Assembly (NCBI GenBank): GCA_030674185.1 | Contig: JAPXFY010000012.1 | Location: 802,323 to 866,322 of the forward strand | Direction of reading: 5' to 3' | DNA length: 64,000 nt | Source: Monoplex corrugatus | Taxonomy: Eukaryota > Mollusca > Gastropoda > Littorinimorpha > Ranellidae | Shown here: piece by piece, positions 55,662 to 64,000 of the stretch | How the letters are laid out: the number at the start of each line of letters is the position of its first letter | Position numbering within the stretch: the stretch's first letter is position 1 | Program-made: the position numbers and the translations under genes | Notes under the pieces: generated by a model | What the model saw: the letters and a program-made list of their open reading frames with translations, nothing else | Databases searched by the model: none | Told to the model about the DNA's origin: nothing

Positions 55662-58495
55662 TGGCTATAAATGGGGAGAAAGAATAAAAGCAATAAAAGC
55701 AAGAATAAAAGCAATGGAAAATTATAGAGAGCATAGCATATACAATTTATATATTATAACCATGTGATTCCCCTCCGAGCGGAGACAGGCTGCAGAGGGG
55801 GGGGGGGTTGAGTGAGGTTAGGATTTTATGCGGAGGAGAAAAGGTGAGTTTTGAGAGCGGACTTGAAGGAGACAAAAGTAGGTTGCTGACGGACTGAGAG
55901 AGGAAGTTTGTTCCAGGAAAGTGGACCAGAAACAGAGAAGGCTCGTGGACCATAGGTATTGAGCTTAGTGCGTTGGAAAGCGAAAAGTCAGAGGATCGGA
56001 GGCAGAGCGGAGGGTACGTGAGGGAACATAGATCTCAAGTAGGCTTGACAGGTAATCGGGGCTGCGTTATTGAGGCTTTTGTAGCACATGGTGTCTAGTT
56101 TGTACTGTATGCGCTTTGATACAAGGAGCCAGTGAAGTTGTGCCAGGAGAGGAGATATGTGGTCAGCTTTTTTCTTTTTGAGTACAAGGCGTACAGCATT
56201 GTTTTGAATGCGCTGTAGGATGTGAATGGTGGAGGCAGGAAGACCAGACAGGAATTGCAATAGTCAATGCGAGACATTATGAAGGAGAGAACGAGTTTTG
56301 CAGTTGTTTCGACAGAGAGATAATTCCTGATCAGGCTTATACGATGGAGGTGATAGTAGCAAGATCTGGTAGTTTGAGAAACAAAGTTGTTCATGGAGAG
56401 GGTAGAGTCAATGCAGACACCAAGGTTTTTAGCTGAATCAGAAATTGGGACTGATGTGTTACATAATGGGAGAGAAAGAGGAGGCAGCTGAGAAAGTTTC
56501 TGACGGGTGCCAATGAGGATAGCTTCTGTCTTGTCGTCATTAAGCTGAAGTTTGTTGAACGTCATCCAGTTCTTAATGTCCGAGTAACACTCAGTGGTGC
56601 GAGTCAAGAGGCGTTGTATATTGTCTGGTGTGTCACTGTCTAGAAGTTGGGTGTCATCAGCATAGAAGTGGTGTTTTATAGAGTGGGAGTTGATGATGGT
56701 GGACAAGGGGGAGGTGTAAAGAGTGAAAAGAACAGGGCCAAGGACAGATCCTTGTGGAACACCACAGGTCAGACATGCAGGTTGAGAGTAAGTGCCATTA
56801 ATGAGAACAGTTTGTTTTCTGTTTGACAGATATGAAGTGAACCAGGAGAGAGCAATGTCAGAGATGCCAAAAGTATGATGAAGTCTAGAAAGGAGAATAC
56901 CATGATCAATGGTATCAAAGGCTGCAGACAGATCAAGGAGTGTGAGGAGAGAGACTTTGCCAGTATCAGTTGCAAGGAGGAGATTGTTGAGAATGTGTAG
57001 CAGGGCAGTTTCAGTGCTATGGCACTGGCGGTAGGCTGACTGGAAAGGATTGAGAAGATTGTTGGCAGACAGGTGAGAGTTCAGCTGGTTGAGGACAACT
57101 TTTTCGATGAGTTTTGACAAGAAAGAGAGATTAGAGATAGGCCGGTAATTTTTCAGTTCATTTGGGTCTAAATTGTATTTCTTGAGGAGAGGGTGAACAA
57201 TAGCAGACTTGAAAGAATCTGGGACAGTTCCAGTTTGAAGAGAAGTGTTGATGATGTCAGTGATGAATGGGAGGAGAGTAGGGAGACAGTCAGAGTAGAA
57301 AGAACCTGGAAGAGGATCCAGTTCACAGGTTTTGAACGACATGGATCTGATTGTGTTGAGAATTTCTTCTTGTGAGACTGGGGTAAAAGTAGTAAGAGGT
57401 GTGCCAGAGAAGGAAGGGTCAGGTGGGCATGGTTGACAGGGTGTCCTGTCAAGCCTGTCACGAAGAGTTTGTATTTTGGTGGTGAAATACTTGGAGAATA
57501 CAGATGGGAGTTCTTCATTTGTGTGTTTTGTTGGGAGAGGTAAATCTTTTCGTGTGCCAAGGAGATGATTCATGGTTGTAAAGAGTTCTCTTGAAGAAGG
57601 GGCATTCAGGATTTTGGTTTGGAAATAGCTTGTTTTTGCAGATGCAATGAGGGTGGATACTTTTGTTTTAGAGGCTTGGAAAAGTTGCCTATGTACAGTG
57701 AGTTTGGATTTGCGCCAGCGGCGCTCTGCTCTGCGGCGGGCACGTTTTGCACAGGCAATCTCATGAGTGAGCCAGGGGGTAGGGGGGCGGTCAGGTAAAA
57801 GACGGGTTGTGGCTGGAGCATGAGTGTCCAGAAGATGGTGGAGAGTAGTATAGAATTCATCGGCAAGGTTGTGTGACTTTTCAGAAAGGAGGCGGGAGGC
57901 ATCAGATGAAAATGTGGAGAGGTCAACAGATTTGAGATTGCGTCGAGTCACTGTGCGCGTGGTACGGGAAGGAGGAGAAATGTCAAGAGAACAGAGAATT
58001 GCAGAGTGGTCAGATGGAAGGGCTGAAGTTAGACGGGTAGAAAGAACTAAGCAGTTGTCAGTAGCTGAATTGTGGTGATCACGAGAAATGATCCAGTCAA
58101 GAATGTGACCTTTTTTATGGGTTGGTTCAGAAATATGTTGTGTCATATTGTGATTGGACAGAGAGTTGATGATACGTCTTGTGTCATAACGGTGAGTGTT
58201 GTCATAGTGGACATTGATGTCACCTAGAATGATGAGATTTCCAGGTAAGAGGCAGTAGAAATCAATTAGTTGGTCAAAGTCAGAGAGAAACATGGGTGTG
58301 GTGAGTTTGTTGGCAGAGCTAGGTGGAGGTCGATAGACACAGGAGAAGGTGATAGGGTGAGGGGTGGATTGGAAGGATACTTCAACGTGCTCAAAAGAAG
58401 GATGGGAGAAAGGCAGAGACTGCGAGAAAGATAGGCGGGAATGGAGTGAGTCGTTGTAGAGGATGGCGATACTACCACCTCGGGATGGGCGATGG
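55511..58495 (-). mobile_element. L2-type LINE, EN (partial) + RT ORF nearly intact
   Basis: Minus strand. C-terminal half of the endonuclease (GGSIAILYND, NLIILGDINVHYDN), then a long open frame with RT motifs DLSAAFDTIDHGILLSRLHH, GVPQGSVLGPVLFTLYTSPL and YADDTQL. A frameshift near 56245 precedes the end (IHILQRIQNNAVRLVL ... PLSWNKLPLSVRQ). The 3' UTR contains TATA-like AT sequence, (AC)n, and the tail GCGCTATATAAATATT with (ATT)n at 55511-55560. Apart from the 5' truncation at about 58495 and the frameshift, over 700 codons are open, indicating a young copy. Motifs fit the L2/CR1 group. Confidence 0.85.
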
Positions 58496-58504
58496 AAAGA
58501 AGCA

Positions 58505-59375
58505 AGCCTGGTCAGGGTACTACACAGACACTGGCTCGGTCAGGGTACTACACAGACACTGGCCCGGTCAGGGTACTACACAGAGACTGGCTCGGTCAGG
58601 GTACTACACAGAGACTGGCTCGGTCAGGGTACTACACAGACACTGGCTCGGTCAGGGTACTACACAGAGACTGGCTTGGTCAGAGTACTACACAGAGACT
58701 GGCTTGGTCAGGGTACTACACAGAGACTGGCTCGGTCAGGGTACTACACAGAGACTGGCTCGGTCAGGGTACTACACAGAGACTGGCTCGGTCAAGGTAC
58801 TACACAGAGACTGGCTCAGTCACTGAGTCAGCTTACTACACAGAGACTGGCTCAGTCAGGGTACTACACAGAGACTGGCTCAGTCAGCTTACTACACAGA
58901 GACTGGCTCGGTCAGGGTACTACAGAGAGACTGGCTTGGTCAGGGTACTACACAGACACTGGCTCGGTCAGGGTACTACACAGAGACTGGCTTGGTCAGG
59001 GTACTACACAGACACTGGCTCGGTCAGGGTACTACACAGAGACTGGCTCTGTCAGGGTACTACACAGAGACTGGCTCGGTCAGGGTACTACACAGAGACT
59101 GGCTCGGTCAGGGTACTACACAGACACTGGCTCGGTCAGGGTAATGGCTCGGTCAGGGTACTACACACAGAGACTGGCTCAGTCAGGGTACTACACAGAG
59201 ACTGGCTCAGTCAGGGTACTACACAGAGACTGGCTCGGTCAGGGTACTACACAGACTGGCTCGGTCAGGGTACTACACAGAGACTGGCTTGGTCAGGGTA
59301 CTACACAGACTGGCTCGGTCAGGGTACTACACAGAGACTGGCCCAGTCAGGGTACTACACAGAGACTGGCCCGCA
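58505..59375. repeat. 28-bp minisatellite, about 31 copies
   Basis: Unit GGTACTACACAGAGACTGGC plus TCGGTCAG. It begins right at the 5' truncation point of the L2-type LINE. Confidence 0.95.
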
Positions 59376-59452
59376 ACAGATACAAGTGAAAAACATCCAT
59401 TGCTGCCCTACATGCTGGTAGCATAAAAGGCAGCAAGTAATACAAATGCACC

Positions 59453-60020
59453 AGTAGCCATGATGTAATGGTCAGTGCAAGAGATGACCGACTGGAAGGT
59501 TGTCAGCACAAATCCCCAGCAATCCTTTCAAAAATCATCGTGGAGTTTTTCTTCAATAATCAACGTGGGATTATTTGGCTCCAACTGGCTTTACCCAGAG
59601 CAGAGCATGCTACGGGCTCACTAGGAAGACTGGGACCACACAGTTAGCATGCTACGGGCTCACTGGGAAGACTGGGACCACACAGTTAGCATGCTACGGG
59701 CTCACTGGGAAGACTGGGACCACACAGTAAGTATCATCTACTTACGGATACGTCATTGAGGGTGCTGCTCAGATCTTCTGACCAACACTGCAGGTGTCTG
59801 TATCTATCAGGCCTGGTTGATACTAGGAGAAATGATGACAGTAAGTGTAGAGTACAGCCCTGTCATGCAGTCTGGTTGATGCTAGGATATATTATGACAG
59901 TAAGCGTAGAGTACAGCCCTGTCATGCAGTCTCAATTCTAGATGGAATTCCACAGCATCGTGATTATCATCCTCATCATCAACATCATCATGGCACTGTA
60001 AAAACTGTACCAGTGTCTGC
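59453..60020 (+). mobile_element. tRNA-derived SINE (family A), with internal duplications
   Basis: Full-length counterpart of 47800-48215: AGTAGCCATGATGTAATGGT head, AATCCCCAGCAATCCTTTCA, ATCTTCTGACCAACACTGCA, GCGTAGAGTACAGCCCTGTC, ATC-rich tail. Two internal parts are tandemly duplicated: a 46-bp unit three times (GCATGCTACGGGCTCACTGG, 59607-59735) and a 60-bp unit twice (GTAGAGTACAGCCCTGTCAT, 59840-59930). Confidence 0.75.
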
Positions 60021-60025
60021 ACCCA

Positions 60026-60618
60026 TTAACCCATATTACTGCAGAGCGCCCGCCAGCACCCACCATAAATCGTAATAGCGTTTACCGTTGAGCGCCCATC
60101 AGCGCCCGCTGTTCACGTGGCCACTATGGACGCGGCCATCATTGTTTACATAAAAGAGAATCCCGCAAGAGTGAGAGCCTCGTTTTGGCGACTTCCTGCC
60201 CCGCATTTAGAACTTTACAGTGTCAAAATCGATCAAGTTTTCACGGTGCTACGAATTTTCAAAGTTTGGAAAATGAGTCTCATGACCAATGAGGAGTTAT
60301 GGCGCGCGGCGTCTGTCGAATGATGACGGAGAAGAATTTGAAGGTTTTGCGGTAGAGGATCTTGTTAATAAAGTTGATCCATGTGATGTAGAAAGTGACC
60401 TAGATACCGACTTGGAAGCTGTTGCCGCCGAGTTCGACGATAGTGAGAGGAGAGTGACGGCAAAGGTGGGTCGAGTGTCGATCGATTGCCTGACGTTCAA
60501 ACCCGAAAATGGCAGGACGTTTTAGGCTCGGTTTCAGTAAAGGAATTTTCTGAAAATGTTGTGTTGTGCATGATCTGCCTGTTGATCTGCATTTTCATAA
60601 GTATACCCCCCCCCCCTC

Positions 60619-60671
<53 letters not shown>

Positions 60672-61168
60672 ATGATGTTATTGGTATGTGAGTGAGATTA
60701 TTTGTTTACGTAACAGTGCAGTGAGTCGAACTGAGAATAGTGCTATACAAAAGCTACTTATTATTATTATTATTGGTGCAAGCTTTGCACAGTTTCATGC
60801 TCAGCTTCTGCAGTAGACTTTGTTCTGGGTCCTCTGGGTCATTTGCAGGCTATTTAGAAGCATTTCTGGACTGCATCTTTGACTTTGAACTATCACACCT
60901 GTAAATTTTTGGTAACGTTCACCATCAAATCTGACTTTATAATTTTTTCCTGTGAGTAAAACCAGAATGAACCTGGAAAAAAACTCTTTCTGTGAGTACT
61001 TCATTGTGTGCACAATGCCAAAAAAGATTCCTTGAAACAAAAAAAGGTAATTATATTTTTCATTGATTTCTTTAGTTAGTAATTATCGAAAATTACAAGA
61101 GTTACTTTCCTTGACATGGGATTTCACAGTATGGTTCACGTTGGGTGACGTGGGGGTATATGGGTTAA
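60026..61168 (+). mobile_element. piggyBac-like element with transposase N-terminal remnant
   Basis: TTAA at both ends; TIRs TTAACCCATATTAC and TTAACCCATATACC. Subterminal direct repeats GAGCGCCCGCCAGCACCC (60042) and GAGCGCCCATCAGCGCCC (60091). The coding remnant is acidic and piggyBac-like. It is interrupted by (GT)n at 60619-60668 and by a TE tail with (ATT)n at 60757-60775. The rest of the transposase is missing. Confidence 0.7.
60271..60525 (+). pseudogene. piggyBac transposase N-terminus, frameshifted
   Basis: MSLMTNEELWRAAS runs into a stop. The adjacent frame continues NDDGEEFEGFAVEDLVNKVD and is rich in Asp/Glu, as the N-termini of piggyBac transposases usually are. A one-base shift near 60320 and the lack of the catalytic DDD region make it a dead fragment. 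Assignment depends on the acidic EEFEGF style plus the TTAA ends. Confidence 0.55.
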
Positions 61169-61500
61169 AGTGGCATAAAAAAGATGGGGCAGAAAAAAAA
61201 GATGAACACAAATGAAAGTCCCTACACGCAATGATTGTTTAACAACAACAAATTTTTTTTAAAAAGAGCAAGTGTGCATTTTATTTACTTTTTAAAAAAC
61301 TGGAATCTTGTCAGATATTTCCTTCTTGCTGTGGGTTGTTTCATGTGCACAGAGTGTGTTCCAATGGCGACTCAGTTTATCCTCTCTTCCAAATAAACTG
61401 TCCTATAGACTATTGCTGAAGGTCTGGTACGACGGGAGGGAAGGGGAATCCCCTGTCCAGTAGGTGATCATACCCATGATTCCCTGCATACTTCACATAC
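61169..61500. other. Spacer, nothing recognised
   Basis: AT-rich, then a mixed intron-like sequence leading to the donor of the exon at 61501. Confidence 0.45.
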
Positions 61501-61578
61501 CTCATGTTGCAGACACTTGTCGATAAGCTGGAAGTAGAGTTGTAGACTGTCGTCATCCAGATTACTGGCTGTTAGCAG
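61501..61578 (-). CDS. Candidate exon, unidentified minus-strand gene (helical)
   Basis: Consensus donor CATGAG|GTATGTGAAG. Acceptor TGTGCACACAG (AG at 61579-61580), or TATGTATGTCACAG 11 bases upstream. With the first acceptor the exon is exactly 26 codons: LLTASNLDDDSLQLYFQLID then KCLQHE, strongly helix-like as in ARM/HEAT-type proteins. Its first 37 bases plus 60 intron bases make up the 97-bp array unit to the right. Rightmost exon found; the gene's 5' end is outside the window. Confidence 0.65.
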
Positions 61579-62630
61579 CTGTGTGCACACTGTGACATAC
61601 ATAACACATGTCATTATAACACACATTATATCACATGTGTAGACTGTCGTCATCCAGGTTACTGGCCGTTAGCAGCTGTGTGCACACTGTGACATACATA
61701 ACACATGTCATTATAACACACATTATATCACATGTGTAGACTGTCGTCATCCAGGTTACTGGCTGTTAGCAGCTGTGTGCACACTGTGACATACATAACA
61801 CATGTCATTATAACACACATTATATCACATGTGTAGACTGTCGTCATCCAGATTACTGGCTGTTAGCAGCTGTGTACACACTGTGACATACATAACACAT
61901 GTCATTATAACACATTATATCACATGTGTAGACTGTCGTCATCCAGGTTACTGGCCGTTAGCAGCTGTGTGCACACTGTGACATACATAACACATGTCAT
62001 TATAACACACATTATATCACATGTGTAGACTGTCGTCATCCAGGTTACTGGCCGTTAGCAGCTGTGTGCACACTGTGACATACATCACACGTGTCATTAT
62101 AATACACATTATATCACATGTGTAGACTGTCGTCATCCAGGATACTGACTGTTAGCAGTTGTGTACACACTGTGACATAAATCACACATGTCGTTATAAC
62201 ACACATTATATCACATGTGTAGACTATCGTCATCCAGGATACTGACTGTTAGCAGTTGTGTACACACTGTGACATAAATCACACATGTCGTTATAACACA
62301 CATTATATCACATGTGTAGACTGTCGTCATCCAGGTTACTGGCTGTTAGCAGTTGTGTATACACTGTGACATAAATCACACATGTCATTATAACACACAT
62401 TATATCACATGTGTAGACTGTCGTCATCCAGGTTACTGGCTGTTAGCAGTTGTGTATACACTGTGACATAAATCACACATGTCATTATAACACACATTAT
62501 ATCACACATCATACTGTGACATACATCACATATACAAATTATATCACACATCACACTGTGACATAACACACGTCATTATAACACACATTATATCACATGT
62601 GTAGACTCTCGTCATCCACGTTACTGGCTG
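61579..62630. repeat. 97-bp minisatellite of acceptor plus exon start, about 10 copies
   Basis: The unit starts GTAGACTGTCGTCATCCAGG, contains TTAGCAGCTGTGTGCACACT, and ends CATTATATCACATGT. The first 37 bases are the exon at 61501-61578 (positions 61542-61578); the other 60 are its upstream intron with both possible acceptors. The array ends with an irregular section (62494-62600) and a partial unit. Confidence 0.95.
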
Positions 62631-62631
62631 A

Positions 62632-64000
62632 ATAACAAAGAAGTCGTCCCTAACTGAATAACAAAGAAGTCGTCCCTAACTGAATAACAAAGAATTCGTC
62701 CCTAACTGAATAACAAAGTCGTCCCTAACTGAATAACAAAGAAGTCCCTAACTGAATAACAAAGAATTCTTCCCTAACTGAATAACAAAGTCATCCTAAC
62801 TGAAGAACAAAGAAGTCGTCCCTAAATGAATAACAAAGAAGTCGTCCCTAACTGAATAACAAAGAAGTCATCCCTAAATGAATAATAAAGAAGTCGTCCC
62901 TAAATAAATGACAAAGAAGTCATCCCTAACTGAATAACAAAGAAGTCATCCCTACCTGAATAACAAAGTCATCCCTAACTGAATAACAAAGTCGTCCCTA
63001 ACTGAATAACAAAGAAGTCATCCCTAACTGAATAACAAAGTCGTCCCTAACTGAATAACAAAGTCATTCCTAACTGAATAACAAAGTCATCCCTAACTGA
63101 ATAACAAAGTCATCCCTAACTGAATAACAAAGTCATCCCTAACTGAATAACAAAGCCATCCCTAACTGAATAACAAAGTCATCCCTAACTGAATAACAAA
63201 GAAGTCGTCCCTAACTGAATAACAAAGTCGTCCTACCTGAATAACAAAGTCATCCCTAACTGAATAACAAAGAACTCGTCCATAAATGAATAACAAAGAA
63301 GCCGTCCCTAACTGAATAACAAAGTCGTCCCTAACTGAATAACAAAGAAGTCATCCCTAACTGAATAACAAAGTCGTCCCTAACTGAATAACAAAGAAGT
63401 CGTCCCTAACTGAATAACAAAGTCATCCCTTACTGAATAACAAAGTCATCCCTAACTGAATAACAAAGTCGTCCCTAACTGAATAACAAAGTCGTCCCTA
63501 ACTGAATAACAAAGAAATCATCCCTAACTGAATAACAAAGTCATCCCTAACTGAATAACAAAGAAGTCATCCCTAACTGAATAACAAAGTCATCCCTAAC
63601 TGAATAACAAAGAAGTCGTCCCTAACTGAATAACAAAGAAGTCGTCCCTAACTGAATGACAAAGAAGTCGTCCCTAACTGAATAACAAAGAAGTCGTCCC
63701 TAACTGAATAACAAAGTCGTCCCTAACTGAATAACAAAGTCGTCCCTAACTGAATAACAAAGAAGTCATCCCTAACTGAATAACAAAGAAATCGTCCCTA
63801 ACTGAATAACAAAGAAGTCGTCCCTAATTGAATAACAAAGTCATCCCTAACTGAACAACAAAGTCGTCCCTAACTGAATAACAAAGTCATCCCTAACTGA
63901 ACAACAAAGTCATCCCTAACTGAATAACAAAGTCATCCCTAACTGAATAATAAAGAAGTCGTCCCTAACTGAATAACAAAGTCGTCCCTAACTGAATAAC
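62632..64000. repeat. 23/26-bp minisatellite, about 55 copies, runs off the window
   Basis: Unit AAAGAAGTCGTCCCTAACTG plus AATAAC; the short form lacks AAG. GTCGTCCC/GTCATCCC variants are mixed. Its right end is not in the window. Confidence 0.95.

Overview
This is animal nuclear DNA. The evidence is spliced genes with GT-AG introns, L2-type and other LINEs, a DIRS-like element, tRNA-derived SINEs, TTAA/TA/hAT-type DNA transposons, and about half of the window (roughly 34 kb) in minisatellites. Repeat style and TE mix suggest a lophotrochozoan, probably a gastropod mollusc. That is inference, since no species marker is present.

Layout. 0-4.6 kb: a SINE remnant, a 733-bp TTAA element, a decayed DIRS-like retroelement, and a LINE 3' end carrying a 98-bp piece of MRPS12. 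4.78-5.19 kb: the coding exon of the mitochondrial ribosomal protein S12 gene (+ strand), with a one-base deletion. 5.4-64 kb: long tandem arrays separated by short unique islands, TE copies and MITEs. Larger TE copies are a broken LINE at 45.6-47.6 kb, an almost complete L2-type LINE ORF at 55.5-58.5 kb (minus), a piggyBac-like element at 60.0-61.2 kb, and pogo-like, hAT-like and 30-bp-TIR elements.

Main discovery. The unique islands contain up to 16 short candidate exons on the minus strand. They have acceptor/donor consensus, usually a single open frame, and reading phases that agree at nearly every junction. They would form one large gene transcribed right to left from about 61.6 kb to about 9.7 kb. 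The product is unidentified; it looks like helical-repeat segments around a Ser/Thr-rich linker. Most exons have a minisatellite starting at or overlapping their 3' splice site, and in several cases the repeat unit is the intron end plus the first few to about 45 bases of the exon. Arrays therefore appear to have been born at splice acceptors of this gene, leaving tens of copied acceptor sites per intron. I used this rule to find further exons at array edges (50.8, 42.1, 23.9, 11.1 and 9.9 kb).

Caveats. Exon calls rest on reading alone, without RNA or homology. Several arrays are full of one-base deletions that look like unpolished long-read consensus, so the MRPS12 frameshift may also be an assembly error.
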